Assembly (NCBI RefSeq): GCF_018224955.1
Contig: NZ_JAGTUU010000007.1
Location: 186,001 to 250,000, forward strand
Length of the DNA stretch: 64,000 bases
DNA from: Thetidibacter halocola
GTDB lineage: Bacteria > Pseudomonadota > Alphaproteobacteria > Rhodobacterales > Rhodobacteraceae
Direction of reading: 5' to 3'
Under the pieces are notes generated by a model. The model searched no databases. It had not been told where the DNA came from and saw nothing but the letters and a program-made list of their open reading frames with translations. Positions 32,248-42,537 of the stretch are shown here, one piece after another; position 1 is the first letter of the stretch, and the number at the start of each line of letters is the position of its first letter. Position numbers and translations under genes: made by a program.

Positions 32248-34320
32248 TCAGGACGCCGCGATCAGGCCCATGCTTTCCAGCTTCAGGATCACCTGGTGGG
32301 CGCAGTTGTCCACGTCGGTGCCTTCGGTCTCGACGCGCAGCTCGGGGTTCTTGGGCTCTTCGTAGGGGTCCGAGATACCGGTGAATTCCTTGATCTTGCC
32401 TTCGCGCGCCAGCTTGTAGAGACCCTTGCGGTCGCGACGTTCGCATTCCTCCAGCGCGGTCGCAACGTGGACCTCGAGGAAGGCGCCATAGGCCTCGATC
32501 ATCTCGCGCACTGCGCGACGGGTCGCGGTATAGGGCGCGATCGGCGCGCAGATCGCGATGCCGCCGTTCTTGGTGATCTCGGACGCGACATAGCCGATCC
32601 GCTTGATGTTGATGTCGCGGTGTTCTTTCGAGAAGCCCAGTTCCGAGGACAGGTGTTTCCGCACCACGTCACCGTCCAGCAGCGTCACGGGGCGGCCACC
32701 CATTTCCATCAGCTTGACCATCAGCGCGTTGGCGATGGTCGACTTGCCCGAACCGGACAGGCCGGTGAAGAACACGGTAAAGCCCTGGTTGGAACGCGGC
32801 GGACGGGTCTTGCGCAGTTCGGTGACGACCTCGGGGAACGAGAACCATTCGGGGATCTCCAGCCCCTCGGCGAGGCGGCGGCGCAGTTCGGTGCCAGAGA
32901 TGTCGAGAACGGTGTCACCCTCGGGAACCTCGTTGGCGGGATAATACTGTGCCTTCTCCTGCACGAAGACCATGTGCTTGAAGTCGACCATCTCGATGCC
33001 GATCTCGGCGGCATGCGCGGCGAACAGTTCCTGCGCGTCATAGGGGCCGTAGAAATCCTGCCCGGCAGAGTTCTTGCCCGGGCCGGCATGGTCGCGGCCG
33101 ACGATCATGTGCGTGCAGCCGTGGTTCTTGCGGATCAGGCCGTGCCAGACCGCCTCGCGCGGGCCGGCCATGCGCATGGCGAGGTTCAGCAGGCTCATCG
33201 TCGTGGTCGAGGCCGGGTACTTGTCCAGCACGGCCTCGTAGCAGCGCACGCGAGTAAAGTGATCGACATCGCCCGGCTTGGTCATGCCGACGACGGGATG
33301 GATCAGCAGGTTTGCCTGCGCTTCCTTGGCAGCGCGGAAGGTCAGTTCCTGGTGCGCGCGGTGCAACGGGTTGCGGGTCTGGAAGGCGACGATCTTGCGC
33401 CAGCCGACCTTGCGGAAATAGGCGCGCAGTTCGTTGGGCGTGTCGCGGCGGGCGCGGAAATCGTAATGCACCGGCTGCTGGATGCCGGTCACCGGGCCGC
33501 CCAGGTAGACAGCGCCGGCCTGGTTGTGCAGGTAGTTCACCGCCGGGTGGGCCAGGTCATCGGCGCCGAACACCTTCTCGGCCTCGCGGGCCTTGTTCGG
33601 CACCCACTTGTCGGTGACGGTCATCGTGGCGAGGATCACGCCTTCCTGGTCGCGCAGGGCGATATCCTGGCCGATCTCGACCGTTTCGGCGAACTTCTCG
33701 GTCACGTCCAGCGTGATCGGCATCGGCCACAGCGTTCCGTCTGCCAGCCGCATGTTCTCGACCACACCATCGTAATCCGCCTCGGACAGGAAGCCCTTGA
33801 GCGGGTTGAAGCCGCCGTTCATCAGCAATTCCAGGTCGCAGATCTGGCGCGCGGTCAGGTCGTGCGAGGTCAGGTCGGCGGCCTCGGCCTTGAGCTTTTG
33901 CGCGCTGTCATACGACACGTAGAGTTCGGGAATCGGGGCGAGATTGTTCTGCATCAGTTCTGTCCTGTGTTTGATGGGGACGAGGCCGCTGGTCGTGCCG
34001 GTCAGTTCGGCGTGAAGCGCATCATACTCTGCGAGTTTCCGGGCCAGGAAACGGTCGGCCAGCCGGGATTTCTCGGACGCCCCGCGCAGGGTCAGCGCAT
34101 AGGCGAAACGTTGGCGCCGGTCCGGTCCGGGCCGGTCCGAGATGTTGACAAGGCCAGCCTCTGCCGCCGCCCGGAGCCAGGCGTTGAGCCGCCCGAGCGA
34201 AATGCCGAGCGCTTCGGCCGTCACCCGCTGCGAAGCCTCCGGCGTCCGGTCGAGCTGGCGCAGAAGGCGGAAGAGCTGGTCTTCTTCCGGCAGGTTGGGG
34301 GCGGGATGCGAGGCGATCAT
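32248..34320 (-). CDS. EPS-type MarR wHTH fused to ATP sulfurylase / APS kinase
   Basis: A 690-residue protein. Residues 1 to about 110 look like the EPS-associated MarR winged-helix family: RTPEASQRVTAEALGISLGRLNAWL as the helix-turn-helix, then RFLARKLAEYDALHAEL. From Met123 it is a complete bifunctional Sat-CysC of normal length (568 residues). The sulfurylase motifs QTRNPLH (314-320) and GRDHAGPG (408-415) and the APS kinase P-loop GLSGSGKS (520-527) are intact. The enzyme makes PAPS from sulfate and two ATP. No stop separates the parts. The internal ATG at 33954 has AGGA upstream, so a separate enzyme may also be made. A palindrome lies just before the first ATG. Confidence 0.88.
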   Translation of the reverse strand: MIASHPAPNLPEEDQLFRLLRQLDRTPEASQRVTAEALGISLGRLNAWLRAAAEAGLVNISDRPGPDRRQRFAYALTLRGASEKSRLADRFLARKLAEYDALHAELTGTTSGLVPIKHRTELMQNNLAPIPELYVSYDSAQKLKAEAADLTSHDLTARQICDLELLMNGGFNPLKGFLSEADYDGVVENMRLADGTLWPMPITLDVTEKFAETVEIGQDIALRDQEGVILATMTVTDKWVPNKAREAEKVFGADDLAHPAVNYLHNQAGAVYLGGPVTGIQQPVHYDFRARRDTPNELRAYFRKVGWRKIVAFQTRNPLHRAHQELTFRAAKEAQANLLIHPVVGMTKPGDVDHFTRVRCYEAVLDKYPASTTTMSLLNLAMRMAGPREAVWHGLIRKNHGCTHMIVGRDHAGPGKNSAGQDFYGPYDAQELFAAHAAEIGIEMVDFKHMVFVQEKAQYYPANEVPEGDTVLDISGTELRRRLAEGLEIPEWFSFPEVVTELRKTRPPRSNQGFTVFFTGLSGSGKSTIANALMVKLMEMGGRPVTLLDGDVVRKHLSSELGFSKEHRDINIKRIGYVASEITKNGGIAICAPIAPYTATRRAVREMIEAYGAFLEVHVATALEECERRDRKGLYKLAREGKIKEFTGISDPYEEPKNPELRVETEGTDVDNCAHQVILKLESMGLIAAS

Positions 34321-34340
34321 TTCCAGAGACTCAAAGTATG

Positions 34341-34352
34341 TTCAGCGCTGAA
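34341..34352. promoter_or_regulatory. 12-base palindrome upstream of the wHTH-Sat-CysC gene
   Basis: TTCAGCGCTGAA is a perfect palindrome, 21 bases before the start codon, next to CATACT (a possible -10 box on the minus strand). It is a candidate operator, perhaps for the fused winged-helix domain itself. Confidence 0.45.
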
Positions 34353-34449
34353 CGCTTCGCACGGATCTTGACGCCGGGAAACCCCCGAAGGCCGGTGACA
34401 AGCGGTTTGTTGCTGAAATGCTGCGTTGCAGCGGGCGCATGGCGTGCCG

Positions 34450-35781
34450 TCAGGCGCGCGGGTCCAGACGGACGGGCAGGCCGTTCTTCGGGCGCGCCGT
34501 TGGCACGCGCTGCCATTCCGGCGCATCCGTCCCGCCGCGCGCGATGCTGTGGCGGCTCAGCAGGGAGCGGGTGAAGGCCTTGACCTGCAAGGTGGCGAAA
34601 TGCAGCCCGATGCATTTGTGTGCGCCGCCGCCGAAGGGCGCCCAGGCGAACCGGTGGCTGCGATCCTCGGCGCGGTTGTCCGAGAACCGCTCGGGGTCGA
34701 AGCGGTCGGGGTCGGTAAAGTAATCCGCCGAGCGCATCACCATCGTGATGTTGGCGCTGACCGGCGTGCCTGCGGGAATCCGCATGCCCTTCCATTCGAA
34801 ATCCCGCAGCGCCACGCGCGGCACCAGCGGCACCGGCGGCATGAAGCGTAGCGCCTCACGGAACATCATGTCGGTCAGGGGCATCCGGTCCGGCATGTCG
34901 GGCGTGAACGGTCCCGGTCCCAGCGCATCGACCTCGTCGCGCAGCCGATCCTGCCAGTCGGGGTATTCGCTTAGGGCCCATGTCATGGTGGTCAGCGCGC
35001 TGGCGGTTGTGTCATGCGCGGCCAGCACCAGGAAGTTGAAATGCTCGGCGATCTCGGAATCGGTCCAGTGCCGTCCGTCCTCGTCGGTGGCGCGGCACAT
35101 CTGGGACAGGAAATCGGCCCCGTCGGAATGCCGCCGTTCCTCGACGAGGTCGTGAAACCGGGCGATCAGCGTCTCGCGCGCCTTCATGCCACGGCGGAAA
35201 AGGGTGAAGGGCAAGGGCTTGCGGACCACGGTCACGGCGGCGGCCAGCTCGTCGATGAAGGCCTGGTTGAGGCGGTCTGCCTCGGGCGTGTCGGCGGGCA
35301 GGCCCATGAAGACATGCGCACCCAGCCGCAGCGTCAGCGCCTTGATCGCGGGATAGAAGGCAAAGGTCTTGCCCGTGGGCCAGTCCTGCAACAGCCGCTC
35401 TATCTCGGGCGCCATGAGTGTCAGGTAGCTGTCCAGCGCCGGCTTGCGGAACGCCGCCTGCATGATCCGGCGGTTCACCCGGTGCTCTTCGCCGTCATGC
35501 ATGAGCAAGCCGCCGGGAAACAGTTTCGCCAGCGAGTCGGCCCAACCTCCTTTCGACGAAAACAACTTGTCCGGGTCCATCATGATGTATTCGGCGGCGT
35601 CCGCGCTGGTGAACGCAACCCGCCATCGTCCCATCATCCTGATCCGGTAGACTTCGCCGAAGGCAGCCTTGTTGCGGCTGGAAAACCCGTAGAAGTCGCG
35701 CACGACATCCAGGGTGTTGCCGATAAGCGGCGTCTGCGGCGGGTGGGGAATATGCGCAAGCGGATCAGCCGGGGCTGCCAT
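34450..35781 (-). CDS. Cytochrome P450 (CYP51/CYP26-like class)
   Basis: A 443-residue P450 unlike the first one in the window. It has an N-terminal HIPHPPQTPLIGNTLD region as in eukaryote-like bacterial P450s. The I-helix is LVLAAHDTTASAL, the K-helix ExxR is REALR, and the haem loop FGGGAHKCIG has Cys390. No membrane anchor is apparent. The ATG at 35781 starts the normal N-terminus; a longer frame is not supported. Possible substrates are sterol-, fatty acid- or terpenoid-like; none can be assigned. Confidence 0.88.
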   Translation of the reverse strand: MAAPADPLAHIPHPPQTPLIGNTLDVVRDFYGFSSRNKAAFGEVYRIRMMGRWRVAFTSADAAEYIMMDPDKLFSSKGGWADSLAKLFPGGLLMHDGEEHRVNRRIMQAAFRKPALDSYLTLMAPEIERLLQDWPTGKTFAFYPAIKALTLRLGAHVFMGLPADTPEADRLNQAFIDELAAAVTVVRKPLPFTLFRRGMKARETLIARFHDLVEERRHSDGADFLSQMCRATDEDGRHWTDSEIAEHFNFLVLAAHDTTASALTTMTWALSEYPDWQDRLRDEVDALGPGPFTPDMPDRMPLTDMMFREALRFMPPVPLVPRVALRDFEWKGMRIPAGTPVSANITMVMRSADYFTDPDRFDPERFSDNRAEDRSHRFAWAPFGGGAHKCIGLHFATLQVKAFTRSLLSRHSIARGGTDAPEWQRVPTARPKNGLPVRLDPRA

Positions 35782-35908
35782 CGGAACAATCCTTTTCCGA
35801 AAAGGTCTTTGGGAAACAACCCGGACCCTAGCACGGATGTCCCTTTGCCGATACGGAAAAGCCAGCGCGCCTGTGCGCGCCACGGGACCGGCTGCGCCGG
35901 TCCGCGTC

Positions 35909-36235
35909 TCAGGCCTCGAGACCCCAGCCGTCCGGGGCGAAGCCGTGTTCCAGCGCAAGGCGCGTCGCCACTTCCTCGCCAATCCACAGGCTTTCCGCCG
36001 ACAGCGCCTGGTCGGTCAGCGTGGCAACAAGGTAGGGGGCGCCGTCATCCTCGACGTATTGGCAGTCATAGCCCTCGCGCGACAGCGCGTCGGCCAACGG
36101 GCGCCAGTCGGCCTCGTCCGAGGTTGGGACAAGGAAATAGTCGATGTCGGCGGTGTCGGGCAGCGGCCCCTCTGCCGCCATCTCGGCATAGGCGGCGAGG
36201 GTTTCGGCCTTCTGGGTGGCCATGTCGTGAGGCAT
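35909..36235 (-). CDS. Ribonuclease E inhibitor RraB-like protein
   Basis: A 108-residue acidic protein of the RraB family (PF06877), from IDYFLVPTSDEADWRPLADALSREGYDC. In E. coli RraB binds RNase E and changes the mRNAs it cuts. It lies downstream of trxB with a hairpin between them, and upstream of the P450. Confidence 0.75.
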   Translation of the reverse strand: MPHDMATQKAETLAAYAEMAAEGPLPDTADIDYFLVPTSDEADWRPLADALSREGYDCQYVEDDGAPYLVATLTDQALSAESLWIGEEVATRLALEHGFAPDGWGLEA

Positions 36236-36260
36236 CGGAGACTCCGTTCCGAAAGAAGAG

Positions 36261-36282
36261 GCCCCGGCGCGGGGGCCGGGGC
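36261..36282 (-). terminator. GC-rich hairpin after trxB
   Basis: GCCCCGGC (36261-36268) pairs with GCCGGGGC (36275-36282). Read on the minus strand it is followed by a pyrimidine-rich CTCTTCTTTC. It lies 24 bases past the trxB stop and before the RraB-like gene. Confidence 0.6.
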
Positions 36283-36305
36283 GGTGTTCGACCTGCCGGG
36301 GCGGA

Positions 36306-37459
<1,154 letters not shown>

Positions 37460-37483
37460 ATTCGCAACAGCAGGGGGAGAGAC

Positions 37484-37984
37484 ATGGCAGCGCATCGGCT
37501 CGACGATATCGATCGGAAGATCCTGGCCGAGTTGCAGGCGGACGGTCGCATGACCAACGTCGAACTGGCAAGACGGGTGGGCATCTCGGCCCCACCATGC
37601 CTGCGCCGGGTGCGCACGCTGGAGGAGCAGGGTTTCATCCGCGGCTATCACGCCGAGGTGGATGCCCGCGCGCTGGGATTCGAGGTGCAGGTCTTTGCCC
37701 ATGTCGGGCTGCAAAGCCAGGCCGAGGCCGACCTGCGCGCCTTCGAGGACCGCTGTCGCGCCTGGCCGCTGGTGCGCGCCTGCCACATGCTGAACGGCGA
37801 AGTCGACTTCATCCTGAAATGCGTGGCGCCGGACCTGTCCACTTTCCAGAGCTTCCTGACCGGCGAGTTGCTGACCGCGCCGAACGTGTCCAGCGTCAAG
37901 ACATCGCTGGTGATCCGCGGCGCCAAGGACGAACCGGGCGTGCCCTTCGACGTTCTTGAAGAACGGCTGCGGCGCAGCGCCTGA
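37484..37984 (+). CDS. Lrp/AsnC-family transcriptional regulator
   Basis: A 166-residue regulator. The N-terminal HTH is LDDIDRKILAELQADGRMTNVELARRVGISAPPCLRRVRTLE (about 6-47). The C-terminal RAM effector domain contains NGEVDFILKCVAPDLSTFQSF. A strong GGGGGAGAG site precedes the ATG. A hairpin with T run follows. The effector is unknown, an amino acid by family. Confidence 0.92.
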   Translation: MAAHRLDDIDRKILAELQADGRMTNVELARRVGISAPPCLRRVRTLEEQGFIRGYHAEVDARALGFEVQVFAHVGLQSQAEADLRAFEDRCRAWPLVRACHMLNGEVDFILKCVAPDLSTFQSFLTGELLTAPNVSSVKTSLVIRGAKDEPGVPFDVLEERLRRSA

Positions 37985-38050
37985 CGGACGGGGGACAAAC
38001 CGGCCCGCGCAATGCCGAAAGCGTCTGCGCGGTCAGGAAGCGCTAAGGCA

Positions 38051-38075
38051 GGGCGGGTTTGCAACCGCCCTTTTT
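38051..38075 (+). terminator. Terminator after the Lrp-type gene
   Basis: GGGCGG (38051-38056) pairs with CCGCCC (38065-38070) with a partly paired loop, and TTTTT follows at 38071-38075. It lies 67 bases past the regulator's stop and next to the end of the convergent Hint gene. Confidence 0.75.
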
Positions 38076-38866
38076 CACGTGTCCAGCAGGCTGTCGATGA
38101 CTTCGCGGGTGGTCCGGCTCAGGCGCAGGGGGCCGAAATCCTCGGGCCGGGCGACATGCGGGAACATCGACAGGAACAACTGGCGCATGGCTTCGCCCCC
38201 CGCATGAACCAGGGCCTTACCGGGATGGTAGGTCTCCAGTTCGAGGCCGCCGATCCGCACCGTGCTGTGGCGCTCGACCATGAAGTGATACAACTGCACC
38301 GGCCCGCCCGGCGTGATGTCGAGAAACCGGTCGCCATCGACGTAATCCGCCACCGGCGCCAAAACCGCCTCCTGTCCCAGCAGGCGTTGCAGGCGGGGAT
38401 GGCGGACGACGCGTCGTGCGGCGGGGCCAACCAGCACATCCATGCCCGGCTGGCCAAAATCCTGCGCCTCGGCGGTAATCCGCGTGAGCGAGGTCAGCGA
38501 CGTGCCCTCGTCGCTGCGGCCGGGAATATAGGTGGTCGATCCGATCCAGAGGACGGCGTCATGCCCTTCGGCCGTCTCGACGTAATCGCCGGGTGCCAGG
38601 TCCTCGATGGCCACCGGCCCGCGCAGGGTCGGGATCAGCGTGCCGCGCGCAAAGGCGCAGGCGGATTCCTCGAACTGGGGTGTCGCCGGCGCGACCAGCG
38701 TCTTGAGCGAGACGGACAGGTCCGCACCCAGCCAGGCCACCTCGTATTTCCGCATGAGTGAGACAGTGCGGCGAGGGGCGGCCTGGCGGGCAAAATCCCG
38801 CTCTTGCGGAATCTGCAGAGAGATGGCGCGCGAGGCGCCGTGGAGACCGGGGTGGAGACTTGACAT
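38075..38866 (-). CDS. Hint-domain protein
   Basis: A 263-residue protein with a Hint_2-type module (PF13403) from about residue 75 to 235: ACAFARGTLIPTLRGPVAIEDLAPGDYVETAEG, then the VERHSTVRIGGLELETYHPG region. Hint folds belong to hedgehog/intein relatives and self-process in some proteins. Here there is no obvious toxin or C-terminal extein, only about 30 residues beyond the module. The ATG at 38866 follows GAGGTGATC. It is a common orphan gene type in this bacterial group. Function unknown. Confidence 0.75.
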   Translation of the reverse strand: MSSLHPGLHGASRAISLQIPQERDFARQAAPRRTVSLMRKYEVAWLGADLSVSLKTLVAPATPQFEESACAFARGTLIPTLRGPVAIEDLAPGDYVETAEGHDAVLWIGSTTYIPGRSDEGTSLTSLTRITAEAQDFGQPGMDVLVGPAARRVVRHPRLQRLLGQEAVLAPVADYVDGDRFLDITPGGPVQLYHFMVERHSTVRIGGLELETYHPGKALVHAGGEAMRQLFLSMFPHVARPEDFGPLRLSRTTREVIDSLLDT

Positions 38867-39111
38867 GTGATCACCTCGCAAGGTTGGTCACATCCGTGTT
38901 GGCCCCCACCAACAACGACAGACGGAGAGATTGGTTCGTCGATCTGGTGACGATAAAGCCGCAATCCGCCGTCGGGGTCAAAATTGATCGCCCGCACCCC
39001 GGCCGCAAACGAACAATCCCGGCGCGATGGCCGGGATTGTCGATCAGGGTCTCGGGGCGGCGCCACAATTCGCGCGTGGCCGCTCTGGTCGGGGGCGAAT
39101 CGCGCGTTTGG

Positions 39112-39252
39112 TCAGGCGCGCTTGCGGTCGTCGGGCTGGGCCTTGCGTGCCGCCAGCCGTGCGGCGCGGGTCTTGCCCCGCGTCCAGGGTAGTGCGGTCG
39201 TTGTCCGTGCCGCCGTTTTCAGGATGGATGCCGTAAACCGGGTCTTTGCCAT
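39112..39252 (-). CDS. Small basic protein, 46 residues
   Basis: Short open frame from the ATG at 39252 to the TGA at 39114-39112. It has a near-perfect ribosome binding site (AAGGAG, 6 bases before the start). The product is Lys/Arg/Ala-rich, starting MAKTRFTASILKTAARTT and ending RKAQPDDRKRA. It has no membrane segment and no cysteine. It may bind nucleic acid. I do not recognise the family, and its size may have kept it out of annotations. Confidence 0.6.
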   Translation of the reverse strand: MAKTRFTASILKTAARTTTALPWTRGKTRAARLAARKAQPDDRKRA

Positions 39253-39376
39253 GTCTGCTCCTTGTCGTCCCGTGCCGGGTCTCTTGCCTGTGGTTAACCA
39301 AGAACCTCGCAGCGGATTGGGGCAGAGTTTTGACGGATCGGCGACAATCAGCGGAAACCAATCGCTTTGTTCGCGC

Positions 39377-40132
39377 CTACAGCCGGATGGTCGAGATCAG
39401 CCGGCCGTAATCCGCCTCGCGTGCATGGGTCGCGCGGCGGTAGCTGTAAAAGCGGTCGGGGTCGGAATAGGTGCAGTGCCGCGTCCATTCCGCGTCGATC
39501 CCGGCCTCGCGCAGGCGGTGCAGCCCGTACGCGGGCAGGTCGAAATGCGGCCGCCCGCCCGGTCCGCCGGCGAAGAACCGCGCATTGGTCGGGTCGTCGG
39601 CAAGGAAATCCTCCATGAATTCCTCGCCGACCTCGTAGGCGCGCTGGCTGATCGAGGGGCCGATGACGGCGCGGATTGCCTCGCGCCGGGCACCCAGCGC
39701 CAGCATCGCCTCCACTGTCGCCTCGAGCACGCCGTCGCGCGCGCCGCGCCAGCCGGCATGGGCCGCGCCGATCACGCCGGCCTGGGCGTCGGCGAACAGC
39801 ACTGGCTGGCAATCGGCCGTCAGGACGCCCAGCGCGAGGCCCGGCGTGGCCGTCACCAGCGCGTCGGCGCGCGGCCGATCTCCGCTCAGCGGGGTGTCCA
39901 GCGTCACGACGTCGGCGGAATGGGTCTGGTGCAGGGTGGCCAGCGCCTCGGGCGCAACGGCCATTGCCTCGGCAACGCGCGCGCGGTTGATCGCCACGAT
40001 CTCGCTCTGGTCGCTGGAGCCGGGGCCGCAGTTCAGTCCGAAGAACACGCCCGATGAGGCGCCGCCGCGCCGGGTGAAGAACCCGTGGCGCAGGGGGGCA
40101 AGGGTATCTGCGGTGATGATCTCCAGCGTCAT
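39377..40132 (-). CDS. pgeF: Peptidoglycan editing factor / multicopper-oxidase-like PgeF
   Basis: A 251-residue protein of the DUF152 (laccase-domain) family. HQTHSADV, TADCQPVLFAD and AAHAGWRG give the conserved Cys/His metal site. In E. coli PgeF helps prevent wrong amino acids (L-Ser) in peptidoglycan. It is the last gene of lgt-midA-pgeF and overlaps midA by four bases. Confidence 0.9.
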   Translation of the reverse strand: MTLEIITADTLAPLRHGFFTRRGGASSGVFFGLNCGPGSSDQSEIVAINRARVAEAMAVAPEALATLHQTHSADVVTLDTPLSGDRPRADALVTATPGLALGVLTADCQPVLFADAQAGVIGAAHAGWRGARDGVLEATVEAMLALGARREAIRAVIGPSISQRAYEVGEEFMEDFLADDPTNARFFAGGPGGRPHFDLPAYGLHRLREAGIDAEWTRHCTYSDPDRFYSYRRATHAREADYGRLISTIRL

Positions 40133-41193
40133 GGGTCCAGTCCCGGGGGCGGATTCGCCTTTGCCGGGTAAAGCCCCAGCACCTTGAACAACGAACCCAT
40201 TTCCTCGGGATGCGTCAACCGGCGATATGCGGCGACATGGTTCTCCAGCCGGTCGCCTTGCAGGGCGCGGGCCAGTGCCTGCGCACGGGCGGCGATTCCC
40301 AGCCGTTCCAGAAACACTCCCTGCGGCGTCAGGCGGCTGTGCCGGGCCGGGAAGGCGGCCTGCGCCAGAGCCTCGAAATCCACGTGCGCCGTCAGATCGG
40401 CCAGCCCCGGTGCCGCAAAGGGATCGGCTGGCGCATGGCCTTGCAGCGCCTGAAGCGTGTCGCCCAGGCTGTGCCAGTCGCCGTAATCGACGATCAGCGC
40501 CGCGCCGCCCGCCTGTGCGATCCGCGCGCCGATCCCGGCGGCCACGGCCTGCGCGGGGGCGCAGGTCTCGACGATGTCGCCGTCGCGCGTGTCGTCCAGC
40601 CGGTGGGTCAGCGCTCCCTGCGCGGCGCGGTCTGACAGGCCGGGGCGCAGCGCGTCACCCTGAAACCCCACGACGGTCTCTCGCCAGCCGTCGCCGTCGC
40701 GGCGAAACTGCCGGATGGGCAGCGCGTCGAAGAACTCGTTCGCGATCAGGAACAGTGGACCCTCGGGCAGGTCCTCGATCCTGTCGCACCACGCAGGGGC
40801 ATGGCCTGCCAGCGTTCGCGCCTGCACGGCGCGCAAGGTGGGTGAGGCCTCGACCAGCACGACCCTCGCGGCCTCGAGTAAGCCGGGCACGCCCCGCGCC
40901 GCCCGCAGCATGTCTGCCATCAACGTGCCGCGTCCGGGGCCGAGTTCTGCCAGCACGAAAGGCGCGGGTGCACCCTGGTCCAGCCATGCCTGTGCGAGGC
41001 ACAGGCCCATGAGTTCGCCGAACATCTGACTGATTTCCGGTGCGGTGGTGAAGTCACCCGCAGCGCCCAGCGGGTCGCGGGTGCTGTAATAGCCGTGTTC
41101 GGGATGCAGCAGGCAGGCCGCCATGTAGTCGGCCAGCGTCATCGGCCCGGTGGTGGCAATCTGCCGCCGCAGGATCTGCGCCAGCGCGGTCAT
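40129..41193 (-). CDS. MidA/NDUFAF7-family SAM-dependent methyltransferase
   Basis: A 354-residue class I methyltransferase (PF02636). [19 protein letters not shown] at the start, [18 protein letters not shown] as the SAM-binding motif and [14 protein letters not shown] are typical. Its eukaryotic relative methylates an arginine of complex I subunit NDUFS2, and the bacterial one may do the same. It overlaps lgt and pgeF by four bases each. Confidence 0.88.
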   Translation of the reverse strand: MTALAQILRRQIATTGPMTLADYMAACLLHPEHGYYSTRDPLGAAGDFTTAPEISQMFGELMGLCLAQAWLDQGAPAPFVLAELGPGRGTLMADMLRAARGVPGLLEAARVVLVEASPTLRAVQARTLAGHAPAWCDRIEDLPEGPLFLIANEFFDALPIRQFRRDGDGWRETVVGFQGDALRPGLSDRAAQGALTHRLDDTRDGDIVETCAPAQAVAAGIGARIAQAGGAALIVDYGDWHSLGDTLQALQGHAPADPFAAPGLADLTAHVDFEALAQAAFPARHSRLTPQGVFLERLGIAARAQALARALQGDRLENHVAAYRRLTHPEEMGSLFKVLGLYPAKANPPPGLDP

Positions 41194-42071
41194 GCCCGCC
41201 GAGACCGGACGATCAGCCAGACCCCCAGCGCGATCATCGGCAGGGTCAGGATCTGCCCCATGGTGAGGCCCCAGCCGCCGACATGCAGCGCAAGGCCCAG
41301 CGGGTTGCCCGGCCCGACGAACTGGGCGTCGGGCTGGCGTACGAATTCCACCGCGAACCGGGCGACGCCATAACCGGCAAGGAAGACGCCCACAATTCGC
41401 CCTGGCGTCCTGAGTGCCCCGCGTCGCAACAGCACCAGCAGGACAAGGCCCAGCAGCAGTCCCTCAAGCCCCGCCTCGTAGAGTTGCGAGGGATGGCGGG
41501 CGCAGGGCTCTCCCACGGGCTGGCTGCAATCCTGCGCACGGACACCCGGAAAGATCACGCCCCAGGGCAGGTCGGTTTGCCGGCCCCAGAGTTCGGCATT
41601 GATGAAATTCGCGATCCGACCCAGCATCAGGCCCAGCGGGGCCGCCAACGCCAGCATGTCGGCGACCTGGAGTTTCGGCGCCTTGATGCGGGACGAGAAC
41701 CACCACGCGCCCACCACAACGCCCAGAAGCCCGCCGTGAAAGGACATGCCGCCGCTCCAGAGCATCGGGATTTCCCAAGGGCGCGACAGGTAATAACCGG
41801 GCTGGTAGAACAGCACGTAGCCCAGCCGCCCGCCCAGGATCACGCCGAGGATGACGGCGGTCAGCAGATCCTCGACCTGTTTTGGCGTCATCGGTGGCGT
41901 GTCGCCCGGCCAGAGCGCCGGGCGCTTCACCAGCGCGACGGCGATCCGCCAGCCCGCGAGCAGGCCGGCGATATAGGCCAGCGCATACCAGCGTAGCGCG
42001 AACTCCATCCCGAAGAGCGGGATCGAGACGATTTCGGGCGATAGGTCGGGAAAGGGAATGCCTGCGCTCAT
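41190..42071 (-). CDS. lgt: Prolipoprotein diacylglyceryl transferase
   Basis: A 293-residue inner-membrane enzyme that adds diacylglyceryl to the lipobox cysteine of pre-lipoproteins. It has about seven membrane segments. The HGGLLGV segment (His essential) and the signature [18 protein letters not shown] near 150-167 are present. The ATG at 42071 is the normal start; a much longer open frame upstream runs through the divergent ubiK and is not coding. Confidence 0.95.
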   Translation of the reverse strand: MSAGIPFPDLSPEIVSIPLFGMEFALRWYALAYIAGLLAGWRIAVALVKRPALWPGDTPPMTPKQVEDLLTAVILGVILGGRLGYVLFYQPGYYLSRPWEIPMLWSGGMSFHGGLLGVVVGAWWFSSRIKAPKLQVADMLALAAPLGLMLGRIANFINAELWGRQTDLPWGVIFPGVRAQDCSQPVGEPCARHPSQLYEAGLEGLLLGLVLLVLLRRGALRTPGRIVGVFLAGYGVARFAVEFVRQPDAQFVGPGNPLGLALHVGGWGLTMGQILTLPMIALGVWLIVRSRRA

Positions 42072-42165
42072 GCCGGTTTGGTTCCTTGTCGCGACGGGGA
42101 AGTCAACCTTGAGAATGTCGGCCATGCGGGCCATATAGACAGCGAACGCAAAGGCGGAGTGACCC

Positions 42166-42414
42166 ATGCAGACGCGCAACAAGATCTTCGACGACATCAG
42201 CCAGCTGATGACCAACGCGATGGGCGTGGCGCAGGGCGCGCGCGAAGAGGCCGAGACGGCGATGAAGTCGATGATCGACCGCTGGCTGGCCGATCGCGAT
42301 TTCGTGACGCGCGAAGAATTCGACGCGGTCCGCGCCATGGCGCAGAAGGCCCGGGAAGAGAACGCGGCGCTGAAGGCCCGGCTGGACGCGCTCGAGGCCA
42401 AGGCCAACGGCTGA
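42166..42414 (+). CDS. ubiK: UbiK-type accessory protein (YqiC family)
   Basis: An 82-residue coiled-coil protein. [23 protein letters not shown] is followed by the C-terminal helix [33 protein letters not shown], matching BMFP/YqiC. The E. coli protein supports aerobic ubiquinone synthesis and binds membranes. It is divergent from lgt, a conserved pair. A 7-base-pair hairpin (42423-42439) follows. Confidence 0.85.
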   Translation: MQTRNKIFDDISQLMTNAMGVAQGAREEAETAMKSMIDRWLADRDFVTREEFDAVRAMAQKAREENAALKARLDALEAKANG

Positions 42415-42422
42415 CGGCGCTG

Positions 42423-42439
42423 TTCCGGCTGCGCCGGAA
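42423..42439 (+). terminator. Short hairpin after ubiK
   Basis: TTCCGGC (42423-42429) pairs perfectly with GCCGGAA (42433-42439) across a TGC loop, 8 bases past the stop. No T run, so termination would be weak. Confidence 0.4.
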
Positions 42440-42537
42440 TGCGCCCCGCCCGCCGTCCCATGCGCCGTGGCTTGTGGGCCCTTCCGTTACCGCTAAAGTC
42501 CGGGGCATCACTCGGATTCGCGGTGAGGGAGGAAACA

